A stretch of DNA of 64,000 nucleotides. Origin: Chimonanthus salicifolius (taxonomy: Eukaryota > Streptophyta > Magnoliopsida > Laurales > Calycanthaceae). Every line of letters starts with the position of its first letter. Position 1 is the first letter of the stretch. A model generated the notes under the pieces. It searched no databases. It worked only from the letters and a program-made list of their open reading frames with translations, and had not been told where the DNA came from. A program made the translations under genes and the position numbers. The stretch is from the NCBI GenBank assembly GCA_013350335.1, contig CM023541.1, forward strand, positions 35,208,739 through 35,272,738, in the 5' to 3' direction. Below are positions 40,677 through 53,788 of this stretch, one piece after another.

Positions 40677-41769
40677 ATTTACCAAAGGGCTAAAGTGTCC
40701 AGCCAGAAAAAGGCGGGTATGGCATGAATGTTTAGCCCGCTGTTTATTTGAGCTCTTGCTTGGACATAAATTGAAGCCTAACTAATATTAGAGACAGGCT
40801 AAAGCTTATACACCACCAAGCCCAAAAGCCAATGAGCCCATTTGCAGCATTATGTATATACAATCATTAGCTACTAAACATTTAAAAAAAAAATTCCTTA
40901 ATAGAGAAAGAAACTTTAGATGGGTTAAAAAAGGTTAATCAACATGGGTTTGGACCAATAAAAAGGTAACCTAACCTAAGCTAGGCACTTTTGGGGAAAA
41001 AATGGAAACCTGAGCTAGGGTAAAAAGTTAAATAGGAGAGATGGGCATGGGCAAATAGTTTGAGAGAGAGAGAGAGAGAGGAGAAAGAGAAGAAGAATGA
41101 AAGAAATAAACGAGTGACACCTGGTTTCCATCACCACTCGTCTCTCTCACTCTCATACATATGTATGGATAATTTATGTGATCCTCTCTATCTCAATCCA
41201 TTTCTTTAGCTCTTCAGGTCCAATTTCAAAACAATATATTTTATTGGCTCTTTGTCTCGTCTCCTGTCTTATTTACCTAGATCTGAAACGACCTTACCTG
41301 ATTATGTGTTGTTTATTTGCAACTTTGATTTGACAAAAAAAAAAAGAGGAAATAGGACTCTCTTACACACACACATTTACCAATACAAGAAGAAAAAGAA
41401 CCTCTCTGTCTCTTTCCATTTCTCTTTTTCTCTTCAAATCTGATTTCTTTCTTATTGATATGATCTTTGTCGCTGTTATATGATTCTAACTGGCCTTTTG
41501 TCTTATGTCAGGTCTCATTTTCCCAGATGTGGAATGATGGTTATTTAATTATGTGTAATCCATTTGCAACATTGATTAAATAAAAGGAGAGAGGAAATGG
41601 GGCTAATATTCTCAATAGTTGGATTGTATTAAAACTCTCAGATTTAGACTCAAGTTTTCTATCCATCTAATGAGGATGCAAAGCATGGACGTTCCAAGAT
41701 ACTCTCTCCATTTTATTTTCCTATTTTTGGAATTTTTGTTTTTTCTTGAAACACTTTTTATATCCAACT
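40677..41769. other. GTF3C6 5' side, no gene seen
   Basis: AT-rich, with a (GA)n tract (41060-41081). Probably the long 5' UTR intron or the upstream region of the gene on the minus strand. Confidence 0.4.
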
Positions 41770-42500
41770 TCTTCATCTTCCTTGCTCTATCATCATCATC
41801 ATCAAAGTCAAAATCCCATCTATCTGGGATTATCATAATCATAATCAAAGCCAAAATCCCATTTATCCGGGATCGGCTTTTCAACTCCATTTGACCCTGT
41901 CGTAAACCGTATATTTAGTCATTCCATTATTCGCCATGTCTTTTTTTATCCCTTCCCTCAACGTTTTCAATAGTCTACCCCATCTCCTTGTACCGGCAAC
42001 TAAAGCCTCTAAACTCTACGTACAAGGGTTGTCTTTCTACTTACATGTCCGAACCACCTCAAATACATTCCTTTCAATTTGTCTTTTGTTGGGGCTATTT
42101 TTAAACAACCCTAATGCATTCATTTCTAACTATATCTTTTAAGATTAGTCCACTCATCCAGCACAACATGTGCATCTCCGTAACCGTAACTTTGTCTATT
42201 TATCTTTTCTTCATTGCCCAACACTATACTCCATAAAGCATTGCAAGTCTAATAACTATCTTAAAAAATTGCCCCTTCAAGTGGTGAGGGACTTTCTTGT
42301 CACATATAACTTTGCTAACTTCTCTACATTTCATCCACCAATCTCCCATCATATTTGCTATATCTAAGATCAATCCCACAAGAGATTCTATCAAAGATCC
42401 CAAGTACTTGAACTCATCAAAATGCCACTAACTCATTACCAATTTAATAAGTTCACCCTTTCTATCTTTTGTTCCACTAAAGTTACACTCCATGTATGTC
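41770..42500 (-). mobile_element. RTE-type LINE 3' fragment, minus strand
   Basis: Ends on the plus-strand left side with (TCA)n and two copies of AAAATCCCATYTATCYGGGAT. The complement shows decayed RTE RT words (TYMECNFSGT, FKYLGS, KVPHHLKGQF, and a segment matching the conserved ECWAxKKQH block). Its upstream part resumes at 43745 beyond an L1 insertion. Confidence 0.65.
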
Positions 42501-42502
42501 CT

Positions 42503-43740
42503 TTTTTTAATTTTGAAAGATAACTTCATTAATAAAATAAACAAACAACCAAAGCAGGCAGAAAAAGCCAGCCACCAAACAAAAAAGGAGACTACTCCCG
42601 AAAATTACATAAATTATTTACAATTTCCGACGACAAAGTCACACCGTGATGAGCCAACTCATCGACTTCTGAATTTGCAGATCAGAGAACCCAAGAGACC
42701 AAATAACTATAAGTCTGAATAGAATCGAATCTTGTCCAGTTGATCCAAATAAGACCAAGGACAAAAAGACCCCAAGGCCTAACCAACAACAAGCTTAGAG
42801 TCCCCTTCTAAGATACTCCCAACCGCCCCTAGCTCTTCCAATGCCAAAACACCTCCATAAAGCATACAACTCCACATCAAGCACTGAGTCGTTCAGAAGA
42901 GGGCCCACAAAAGAAACCAAGGTGACACCAGAGTTATTTCAAATAACTCCCCCATAGCCAGCTAACCCAAGCTCGCACACACAACTCCCATCAAAATTAA
43001 GTTAAAGGATACCCAAATCTGAAGAGGACCAAGCAACAGATCTCACCGGAACTGAATGAGGCATAATATGATCCACTGAATCTCACACCCTACAAACATC
43101 TGAAATACTAATACCACCAAACCGCCCTAATCCCACAAGCCACCAAGCAACTTTGCACTTAATAACTTCAATAAGGTGCCTGACAGAGAACTTTTTACTG
43201 TTAAAGACACTTGAATTCCTTTCCAACCAAATTGACCACATAATACTCAAAACAGTAGCAACCCAAAGAGTCATTCTAAACGAACTTCCAACCAATAAAA
43301 CTCCTTCATTAAACAAGGCCAACCAAGCTTTGGGCAGACAAAATGCCATCCCTGATAACGGAAAGAAATGACACCAGATTTGATAGGCAAATTGACAATG
43401 AAAAAGAAGGTGATTTACTGAATCTTCATCAGCCAAACAAAGCGGACAAGCATTAACAATAATAATACCCCGTAGCTGCAATTTGTCAATTGTCAAAATC
43501 TTCTCCAATCCTGCTAGCCAGCCAAAAACCATCACCTTGTAAGGAGCAACACCCTTCCAAATTTTCAAACTTAGCTGAGGCACATCACCAACAAAAATCA
43601 GCTTTGTACAAAAAGATCTAACTGAAAAAAATCCCCTAAGGATCAAGATCCCAGATACGCCTATCATCGCCAATCCCCACGACAAAAACATCACCCAACT
43701 GGGCCATTAACCTATTGCTAAAACAAAATCAAAGGCTACT
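42503..43740 (-). mobile_element. L1 LINE 3' fragment inserted between RTE pieces
   Basis: A T-run at 42503-42509 marks the A-tail. The complement has an open frame (43694-43083) with the L1 zinc-binding region (KIWKGVAPYKVMVFGWLAGL, CPLCLADEDSVNHLLFHC, ATVLSIMWSIWLERNSSVF), then a decayed RNase H tail. 5' truncated near 43740. No clear target duplication. Confidence 0.8.
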
Positions 43741-43744
43741 GGAA

Positions 43745-44170
43745 AATCAAGAATTGATACTCCTATAATGTTCTTTCTCCCTACCTATGCCCTCGATGAG
43801 TAGCTTTATATCCATTGTTGTTACTTCCAACAAGTCCATTTAGGTTGTTTCCAATTATAATAATCTTATCTAGCAGTATGTTTTGCATTAGATTGTCCAT
43901 AGATCTCCAAAAGTCATCTCTTGCAATCTCTCCTAGTCCAGACTAAGATGCATGGGAGGTTGTAATATTTAAAGTCTTGAAATCTAAAATAATTTTGATC
44001 ATGAAATCCTGTCATTTATCATTAAACTTCTATGATTGTTTTTTTAAAACGCGAGTAACAACTATGCCTACTCTATTTCTAGAGCATTCTCCTACATAGA
44101 ATAGCTTAAACCCATATCCTATATCCCTAGCTTTTCTACCTTTTCACTTAGTCTCTTATAAGCAAGCTAT
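43745..44170 (-). mobile_element. RTE-type LINE endonuclease fragment
   Basis: The complement reads YGFKLFYVGECSRNRVGIVV, then GLGEIARDDFW and IIIGNNLNG, matching the exonuclease/endonuclease domain that precedes RT in RTE elements. With 41770-42500 it makes one RTE remnant lacking its central RT part. Confidence 0.6.
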
Positions 44171-45444
44171 GTATCACGAACTTAGAGTCGCACTCAAGAT
44201 TTGTACGTGCGGCACTTGAACAACACTTGGATCGTTGAACAATTCAGTCTTGCTCTCACTCACACTCAAGATCAATTCACTCAAAGCAAAAGCAAGACAC
44301 AAGCACACTTGCTTGGAATAGAGAACTCGCATTGCACTTGAGAATGTACAACACTTGAGAAGTTGGTTGCAAATGAGGACCTCACCCCTATTTATAGTAC
44401 TAGCCTTGGAAATGAGTGCTAGGATTGTGCCACTTGCCAATCATCCAATGGTGAAGGAAAACTCTAAAATCTCCTACACCTTTCTACAAATCTCTATACT
44501 CCTAGAATCATCCAGAAGCTTTCTAGAGCATTCCCTCTCTAGAGGACTCTGGACAACTTTGAAGCATTCCGAAGAACTCTACAATGTTCATGTATAAAAC
44601 CTCTATATACATAGTCTACAAATTTGTGAGGTTAGATGAGGTTAAGCCTTTGGATGTAACATTTGTTTATATTTCTTTTTATCGTAACATCTACTAACTC
44701 CAAACTCTTCCTTGACCAGGCACTGGACGTAACCTAATGTTACTTTATCCTTCATTGCGCAGTTCACAAGGCTAGACTGTAAACCAAGTGTTGCTACATG
44801 GCCTAAACTAAAAGTAGACATAAAGAAAAGTGATAAGACAAAAGTAAAGATAGAGCCTTAGAATGGATTCGGTAGAATAGGTGTACATGCAAACCGACTG
44901 CCTTGCCTGATGTCCCAACTTTACAGTAAAGAGAAAAAGAAAATGGGTTTCAAGAGAATTAGGAAAAGAGAGGTTTTGAAAAGGCTTTTTTTTTTTTAAT
45001 TGTTTTTAAGGAGTTAAAGAGAAAGAAAGAGATAAAGCAATAAAATAAATATAAATATAAATAAAGAAAATAAACAAATAAGGAAGGAAATGGGAAAGAG
45101 AATAGGGGATTAGAAGAGATTGATTATTTATTTATTTTCATATATTTATTATTTTAAATAAAAGGAAAGGGAAAAGGGGAAAACTGGCTCTGCCGGCGGC
45201 GGCTGCGGTGGCAGGAGGCACTGAGGCAGCGCCGAAAGTAGGGTTGAAAGAAGAAGGGAACAAACGAAGAAGGAAAGAAAGAAAGAAGGAAGGGAAGAAA
45301 ATGAAACAGAGGGAAAAAGGGGAAAGATGGAAGGAAAAATTCTAAAAAAAAAATTGAAAGAGAGGAAGATAGAAAACAAAGGGCAAAGGAAGAAGAGAGG
45401 GGAGAGAAGGAAGTGAAAGAGGAGATAGAGGGGGGAAATCGTAC
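44171..45444. other. Unclassified, purine-rich toward the right
   Basis: 44180-44600 has frequent CACTTG and TCTAGA words; 44930-45430 is purine-rich (GGAAAG, GAAGAA). No gene seen; it may be intron of the GTF3C6 5' UTR. Confidence 0.35.
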
Positions 45445-45610
45445 CTCGCAACTGAAGGCAAGTAAAGGCGGCGACAATCGAGGACGACCGGCGAACACCG
45501 AAGAATGACCGTCGGAAAATAGCAGGGCTCTCGGGGACAGAGGCGTTGGAGAAAGCAGTTGGAGAGAAAGTTGATTTCTAATGGTCGTCTGGCTGCGTTT
45601 TAAGTTTTTA
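45445..45610 (-). other. Possible non-coding first exon of the GTF3C6-like gene
   Basis: GC-richer minus-strand sequence with pyrimidine-rich blocks and a good donor (GCGAG then GTACGA at 45443). The coding start exon at 40286 begins three bases after an acceptor, so a 5' UTR exon is needed somewhere upstream; this is the best candidate seen. The transcription start is unknown. Confidence 0.3.
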
Positions 45611-45904
45611 ACTACGAGAGATAAATGAATGGATTTCGGGCTTCCAATGGTTGGCCGCTTGCGCTACCGTCAGGGGTAAAAAAATCGGCCGGGCCGTTAT
45701 CCCGGCCGATTTTTCATATCGGCCAATATATCGGTTCGGCCGATATATCGGCCGCACTTTTTCTCTCTCCTCCCCGTTTTTCTTTTTTTTCTTTTAAAAA
45801 AAAAAAATCCAAAAAAATTACAGAAAATGCAGAAAATTATGAGCTTATTGAATATGTAATTTTTTCATAAAATATCGGACATTTACATCTTCTAATATAT
45901 TTTT

Positions 45905-46600
45905 GAAGTTACGATAGTGGGAAATTATATAAATAGTAATAAAATAGTGAAAATTACAAAAAGAAATAAAATAAAAGGAAAAAATTGCATCCCTTTAAAA
46001 GAAGTTATTATACATTAAATAACAGCAAATAAAAAAAGTTCATGTATTATTTTATAGGTTTTACCATTTTCTAACATTTATATATCATAGTCCATAGATA
46101 ATAATGAAATAATTACAAAAAGAAATAAAATAAAAGGAAAAAATTGCATCCTTGTAAAAGAAGTTAGTATACATTATATAACAGCAAATAAAAAAATTTC
46201 AAGTATTATTTTATAGGTTTTAACCATTTTCTAACATTTATATATCATAGACCATAGATAATAATGAAATAATTACAAAAATAAAGAAAATAAAAGGAAA
46301 AAATTTCATCCCTGTAAAAGAAGTTAGTATACATTAAATAACAGCAAATAAAAAAATTTCATGTATTATTTTATAGGTTTTACCATTTTCTAACATTTAT
46401 ATGTCATAGTCCATAGATAATAATGAAATAATTACAAAAAGAAATAAAATAAAAGGAAAAAATTTCATCCCTGTAAAAGAAGTTAGTATACATTAAATAA
46501 CAACAAATAAAAAAATTTCATGTATTATTTTATAGGCTTTACCATTTACTAACATTTATATATCATAGTCCATAGATAATAATGAAATAATTAAAATAAG
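45905..46600. repeat. 159-160-bp tandem repeat, about four copies
   Basis: The word TAAAAGGAAAAAAT recurs at 45972, 46131, 46291 and 46450. Each unit also holds ATCATAGTCCATAGATAATA and ACATTAAATAACAGCAAAT. The last copy fades after 46590. Confidence 0.92.
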
Positions 46601-47610
46601 GAGTAAGTGAATGTAAAAAATGTTGCTGTAAATTTTAACATGTTAGTAACAGTAACTAAGAGCAAATGAAAAATGTTCATCTATTATTTTATAGGTATTA
46701 TCATTTTCTAACTTTTTTTTTCATTTATGCTATTTTATGTTGAAATAGTTAACAAAAATGAATAAATAAATGAAAAAAAACAGTAACTAACAAAGTACAC
46801 AAAAACTAACTACAGATACATTAAGATGGAAAAAAAATTATAATACCTATATAAAGCTTTTATTACTACATATCTTATTTAACTTCAAGCATTTTTTAAC
46901 TTCTTTTATGTTATTTTTGGCTAAAAAAATTAAAATAAAATACAGATAAATCGAAATAAATTACAAAACTTACAAGATCAGTAGATCTGTAAATGAAGAA
47001 ACCTTTGAACGGTCTGGATCGTTCGGTTTCAAACAAATCCGGGTCGTTTAGAACTTACTTAAATCAAGTAATGAAGAGTGCAATTTTTTTGAAAGATAAA
47101 TAGTAAAATCTGATTTTAACTTTGAAAATAAGGTGTGAAATTTGAGATGTAGGTGAATGGTATTTATAGGAAAAAATTGGACCGGTTCAATTTTTTGGAT
47201 TTAAAAAAAATAATAAAATATTCAGGCATGCCGGACCAGCCGAATCCTGCAGTCCGCTGTACACAGAGATGTGATGGGGAGAAATTGGTTGACAGGTGAG
47301 ATCTCGTCCGAGATCTCGCCCGATATATCGGACATGAGATATCGTCCGATATATCGGCATAATATCGCCGAACTTGAGTTGGGCCCAGGCCCGAGATTTA
47401 CTGTTTTCAGGGGGAAAAAACGGCCGATTCGGCCCAGATTCGGCCGAGATTTGGACCGATATATCGGTCATCTCGGCCGATATTTATTATGAAAAAAAAG
47501 TTTTTTTTTAGAAAAAAAAAAACAAAAAACCTAATTTTTAAAATTCGGACGATATGATGACCGATAATTCAGTCAAAAATTCGGACATATCGGCCGAATT
47601 TTTTTTTGTA

Positions 47611-47697
47611 CGGCCGATACTATACGTATCGGCCGATATAATTCGGTGGTTGAAAAACCGAATTATATCGGCCGATACGCACAGTATCGGCCGATAT
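47611..47697. repeat. Long hairpin near the hAT right end
   Basis: Perfect 23-bp arms (47625-47647 and 47657-47679) with a 9-base loop. Pairing resumes beyond a 4-base mismatch (TATA against CACA) into the flanking CGGCCGATAC / GTATCGGCCG, for roughly 35 paired bases in all. Confidence 0.92.
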
Positions 47698-47716
47698 TTT
47701 GACCCCTGGCTACCGT

Positions 47717-48275
47717 CGAGCTTTTATCATACGGCCCATTAAGCTCATGACAGGCTCTGGGTAGGGCTTCAGCTTGGACTTGAGCTTCGTTCCTGCTCAC
47801 CTTGCCCAGTAGGCCAGTACTCAGTTCTATGGAGGAATGCTCATTCGCATGACTCGGCAAGTCACAATCGCTGCGTTTACACTCTACATGAGGGGAATTT
47901 TTTTTTTTTTTAATGGGGGATTCTCCAGCCGATGATTTTTTATAAATGTTAACAGAACATTTTTCATATATTGTCAATTTTATAAAATTAACGATATTTA
48001 ATAGATCTATATAATATAAATAGTTAAAATATAATTATTAAATAAAATTAATAATATATCAATTGAAAATATTATACAATTGTCCATGGGTTTCATCTTA
48101 TAATTATAATTTAAAATGGAATTCTAGCTCTTGCTTGTAATATTTAAAATAAAAATATATTTTTAAATCTTAGTAAATGACAAAAAAAAAACGTCATACA
48201 AATTATAATCTATTTTTTACTCCATGAAATGTACAATGTAACGAGTTAATATCAAAGTTTATCAAAAATCTAAAT
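47717..48275. other. Intergenic, AT-rich
   Basis: Short GC-richer block up to 47900, then AT-rich sequence without recognised content. Confidence 0.45.
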
Positions 48276-51200
48276 TAATGTGTAATACCCTGCCCCAGAT
48301 TAGGCGTGTTTTAGCTTAATAATTTTGTTTAACCGGTTAATCTCGAAGATTTCGGTTAGGGCTTTAAGGAAAGCCCAGGTTTGGCCCAATCCAAGCTCGA
48401 AAGCTCAGTGATCTAGCTCGCCCAGCTGGAAGGGCATTTTGGTAATATACCACTTGTTATGTTTATTTTATAAATTTTGTGGATATGTGATTATTATTAG
48501 TAAATAATGTTCTCCTAAATAAAGAATTTGTATTTCTGATTTTAAAGTAATTTTATTTTCAGAAAATAGTATTTTAAATCCCGCCCGTCAAAACCCCGAA
48601 AGGGAATATTAATTATTTTAAAGGGTTTTGAAAATGAAATAAATTTTGAAACTAGTATTTTGTAGTAGACCATTTTAAGTATGGTCTAGTTATTCCATTT
48701 CACCCCAAAATGAGATTTCTAAATTGTTTATTTTAACAATTGTTTATTTAAGTAAATAGTGTAAATTTATGTTTTTTATTTAAATAAATGATTTTTAGTG
48801 AAAGTTAAATTTCAAAATTTTTATGGCAACTAAAGTTTTGAAAACCCAATCTATCTGTAAGATTGGATTAAATTTTTGAGCCTTTGAAATTATGTTTTAA
48901 GTTAAAAATCCCATTTTATAAAAATAAGGACTAAATTGCAAAAAAACATAAATTCAAGAGGGCTGATCTGCAACCCCAAATTGTTACTGTTTGGGGCGTC
49001 ACCGGGCACCGCATGCAGCCGCATGCAGTGGCCGGTTCGCCCCTTTTCCCGGCCGGTTTTTTCTATAAAAGGAACTCTCTCTTTCAGATCAAATTCCCAG
49101 CAAACCTTTCCTCTCTCTCTCAGCCCAGTTGAAATCCGACCGGCCGACCCTTATTTTTCTCCGTTTTCAGTAATCGTAACTTTTAGGAAAAAATTTTCAA
49201 AAGACCGGATTTCAGCCCAGGAACTCAATTAAAGGTAACCATTGCATTCCTTTTCAAATTTCATTCAGTCTAGAATTAAGAAAATCTGAATTTGACCCTA
49301 TTTTGAGCAAGAAAATCCAGTTTCAAAGTCTAAGGAAATCCATGGGTTTTTCGTACCAGTAAGCTTTCGGTGCTAAGATCGGATGGCTTACTGAGTTTCA
49401 ATGCTCCAAACCTCTCCCTATGGAAAGAGGACTCCCGGAGGAATCCATCGGACCAGTCAGATATAAAAATCGAATCCGGAAAACCCCCCATTTTTTAATT
49501 CGTTTTTCACGTTTTCCGGCCGTTCACTGTCTGCAGGAAGAAGAAGAGAAAAAAAAAATTATTTGATATTATTGATGCTTGTGATTTGTAATGTTAGTTC
49601 CCTTTGAAAAAAAAAAATTATTAAATGATTGAATAAATAAATATTATTATTTTATTCAAAAAAAAATTGTTAGATTATGTGATGTGATGTTAGTACCCCA
49701 TTTTGTTAATTAAAATTGTACTAACCTCTTCTCTTATTACTTATAGTGTAAATACTATTGTATCCGCTTCCACTCCGACCCTATTGGTCGGGCACTGAGT
49801 AATTTACATTCAGGCCGACGCTATATAGTCGGGCACTGGGTGACCTCTAGGCCTAACTCAAAATGTCAAATTTGGTCCTATCCAGAAGACAACCGAGAAG
49901 TGACCTGAGGATCTAGACCTAACTCAATAAGTCAATCTGCTCAATGCCCAGAAGACAATATGAGTTTTAGACTGAGCCCCTTTTTATTTATTATTATATT
50001 GTGAATTATGATAATTTAAAAAGGATAGAAACCAAGTAGGAGACTCAATTCCATGAACCCTGGATATTTTGTGGGAAAACGTATGATTTCTAAATACTAC
50101 GTATGTGTACGTATTTGTTATGTATATTGATTGTGCACTTGTGTGTTGTTTGAACAGAGACCGCGTAAACCACACATCACGGTGAGGGAACTTAACTCTG
50201 CAAATTTTGTAAACACGTTTTATGATGAGATGAGTATTGAGCAATGAGTGGTTTCAGTTTTGATGAACCCACTCATGTGCCTAGACATGATGCACTATGG
50301 TAAGAATGCTGATGATGATTGTGATGTTACGATATTGATCGTATGAGTATGTAAGACTGCTTCCACGTACTTGGGCTATTGAACCAATATCGGTCATATG
50401 GGAGATGGTTTATGTCTATTGGACCATGGGCAGACCATGATGTCGTCAGTTGCTGACTTGAGGGTGTCAGTATCGGCTAAGTCAGAGCCGGAGATGTACT
50501 TGCAAGGATGTATTTGTAATAGCCCGAATTTTCTAATTAATATATATTTGACATTTATTGATTTTAATTTGAATTTTAACATAATGGAATGCCAAATGGA
50601 CCAAATTTTGGGACAATGGCCCAAGGATAGCTCAATTGGGCCATGGATTGGATGAAATCCATTTAATGGGTCAATGAGGATTAAATTGGGTCAACGATGG
50701 TCAAGTGGGCCCTATAGCCATGTGGGACCCAATGGATCAAAATTGGTCCAAACTCTAAGGCAAAGGGGTAGAAAATAAATTGGTTGGGCCGTGGGCCCAA
50801 TGGTAGGCCAATTATTTTAAAAAGTGTGAATTGGAATTAAACCCTCTAAGTTAGTAATAAAATGAAATTGCATGACCAAGTGGGGCCCACCTCCACCTCA
50901 CCAAGTGAGGTGGCGTGTGGACCAAGGCAAAGGTGGGGCCAATCATCATGGTTGACTTGGATAAATTGAGAGGACTAAGGTGGATTAAGGTGAATTAATT
51001 TGATTAAAATTATTGTAAAATTATCTAAGTTAAAATTAATGGAATTAAAATGACATGGCCGAGAGGGGCCCACCCCCACCTCATCAAGTGAGGTGGCGGG
51101 TGGGGTAGGTATAGGTAGGGACCGTCCACCATGGTTGACTTGGGTGGATTTCTTAGATAGATAAATGTTATGAAATTAAATTGGATAGAAATTAATTAAC

Positions 51201-52135
51201 CTAAGTAAGGATTTAATTTAATTAATTAGGTTGGTCAATTAGGGTCAACATAGGACAAGTCAATGGTGGTTTCATCTTATTGAAACTACCTAAGAAAAAC
51301 AAGAAAATTACCATGGACTTGGGTGGTGGTTTCATCTCAACCACCACCACTCCAAATATGGTGACCCATACCCAAATGAGTGGTCAAAGAAGGAAGACCC
51401 AAACCACCCCTTTTCAAACACCAAAAACCATTGGCTTGGTGGTGGTTTGGTCTCAACCACCACCACCAAGGTCAAGGGAGCCCATACTTTGGTTGGTGGA
51501 GCCATAATGGTGGGGTGTAGTTTGGTCAACCAAAATGAGATGTGTTTGATCTCATTTCTCATCTCCTTTCCATCTCTCTCTCTCCCTCTCTCTCTTGCAC
51601 TCTCAAAAAACGTCCCTTGCACTAAGGAAAAGAGAACAAAGCTTAGAAGAAAAACTTAGAAAGAAAGAAGAAGAAAAGAGAAGGAAAAGATTAAGTCTTG
51701 GGCCACCCCAAGATCAAGATCCTTGAAGAATTTTCTCCCTCATTTCCATACTCTTTCCCTCTCAACCTAACCCTATCTTAGCCAATCCAAGCATGTCCCA
51801 CCATTGATCAAGCTCATCTAGCCGATCAAACAAGGAGAGGAAGAAGAAAGGAGGCCAAAGAGGTTGACGGGAGCGACAAAGACCGGAGGAGTCGTCGGGC
51901 GGTAAGATTTCTTTAAACAAGATTTTATTTTAGGAATATAAAATCCATTTCTTAGACTAAATGTGGCCAAAAACGTGGTGGGCCATGGATCTAAGATCCA
52001 TCAAAAGATAAGATAAGAAATGGATAAAAATGGAGGAATGGATTAAGAAATGGAAGAATGGAATTTCTAAATAGAATTTTTAAGTCTTTATTAAGCATAG
52101 GAAAATGGAAATTTTGATGGATTGGATGGACCTTA

Positions 52136-53211
52136 GGGTTCGGCCATGTAGCATGGCCGAACCCCATGGTAAATGGTGATGAATTTATTAAGATGTTAAG
52201 GTTTGAAAATGATGGAGAATGGTTAGGGTTTCAAGGGTTAAATGTAGGCAAATTTTTGGAAAAAGTTTTATGATGAAATCCATGGATGATGTTTTAGAAT
52301 TTTTTTTTGGAACTATGGTGATGGTTAATTATTTTTATAAGAATAGAAAGATGGAAAATGATGGAGAAAATGATAGTTGTAAATGGATTTCCAAAATGTA
52401 TGACACAAGTTTTAAATGGACCAAATGAATGATATTAATGATTTTAAATGGAATTTTTAACAAGAAAAATCATGGACAAATATTCATAGAACTTTGGTCT
52501 TAAATGGCTCTAAGAAAGGTGGGCCATGAACCATGGGTTCGGCCATGGTGTATGGCCGAACCCTATGGTAATGGTTTGAGATTTTTAAGCATGGAAAATA
52601 ACATGGAAGAATGGGAATTTGGATAGATGAGTAAGTATGGTGTGTGGTAATCTTTTTGATGGAATTGAAAATTTAGATGGATTATTTTGGGACAAAACTT
52701 AGTCTTTGAAAATGGTATCTATAAAGGTGAACCTTAGGGTAGTGATTAGTGGATTTAATAAATGGAAAATAATGTAGAGGAATACTAGATTTTAGTGGAT
52801 TTATAAAAATGATATGTGAGGTTTTAAATGGGATGAAAATGGGGACTTGAATGGATAATTTAAATTCATTGGAGATTGGATTAAAGGGAGTAAGATGGAC
52901 CCAAGAAAATGAAGATAGGGTACCATGGGTTCGGCCATGGTATATGGCCGAACCCATGATCCCTTTGTGGGCCACCTTGAGGGCCAAATGTGAAAGGACA
53001 TATGGAGTTAAATGTTTTTCAAAAATTAAACAATAGGTGGCTGATTTTGGATATGTTATGGAATTATAAATGGGTCTAAGTTATGGATGAAATTTAGACT
53101 TAAAATAGACATAAGTGGGTGAATGATTAATCATAGAGGAGAGAGTGGCAAAATGGTAATTATTAGCCACTTGAAGAACCATGGGTTCGGCCATGGTACA
53201 TGGCCGAACCC
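52136..53211. repeat. Four perfect GGGTTCGGCCAT hairpins
   Basis: Stem-loops at 52136-52164, 52535-52563, 52924-52958 and 53183-53211. Arms are 12 bp (15 bp in the third, CATGGGTTCGGCCAT), loops 5 bases. Loop bases vary while the arms are constant. Confidence 0.93.
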
Positions 53212-53788
53212 TATGTGGATTAGAAGTAAAATTCAATGCAATATGAATGATGAAAAGAAACGTATAGATGCTGCGTTTTAGGCTCGCTCATTTGAATATT
53301 CGAAATGGTCAAAATCGGATTTTATGTATGTGATTAAACCAATGGATAATGGGCTAAGTTAAGGGCCGATTTTCGATAAACTTATGATGTAATTAAAGAT
53401 CATTGAATGGATCTAGAGTTATAACTAGTTAAGAACTTAACCATGGATAACGTATGGACTAATTCGGTAAATGTAATAAGGTATCGGACGCCGCAAACGG
53501 TACGCGATCGGCGACCGGATTAACGAGCGGAAAACGTAACGGAACGCTACACGGTATTCGGTAGGATTCCTACCTTTTTGTAAGCGATGGATATGTGATG
53601 GTGTTTTAAATTATTTATGATTATGTTTTATTCTTATGATGAGTTTCAAGCTATGAATCTTATGGATTATATTTTTATATTATGCATTATATGGCTATGT
53701 ATGGTATATCAAAATTATGATTTATCTATATACTACATAGCATAATGCACGTACATCTCATGCATGGCATGGGCAGGAAAATAATAAA

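Larger units (their letters stand above)
45671..47708. mobile_element. Non-autonomous hAT element with CAGGGG ends
   Basis: 2038 bp with terminal inverted repeats CAGGGGTAAAAAAATCGGCC against CAGGGGTCAAAATATCGGCC and a perfect 8-bp duplication GCTACCGT (45663-45670, 47709-47716). CAGGGG ends and an 8-bp duplication are typical of hAT elements. Both ends are packed with (TA)TCGGCCGATA motifs, probably transposase-binding sites; the interior is AT-rich and contains 160-bp tandem repeats. No coding region, so transposase must come from elsewhere. Unrelated in sequence to the hAT at 3685-8067. Confidence 0.92.

Noticed and set aside
45149..45498. Minus-strand Phe/Ser/Pro-rich ORFs
   Set aside because: Low-complexity translation of purine-rich plus-strand sequence; the part near 45445 may be a 5' UTR but is not coding.
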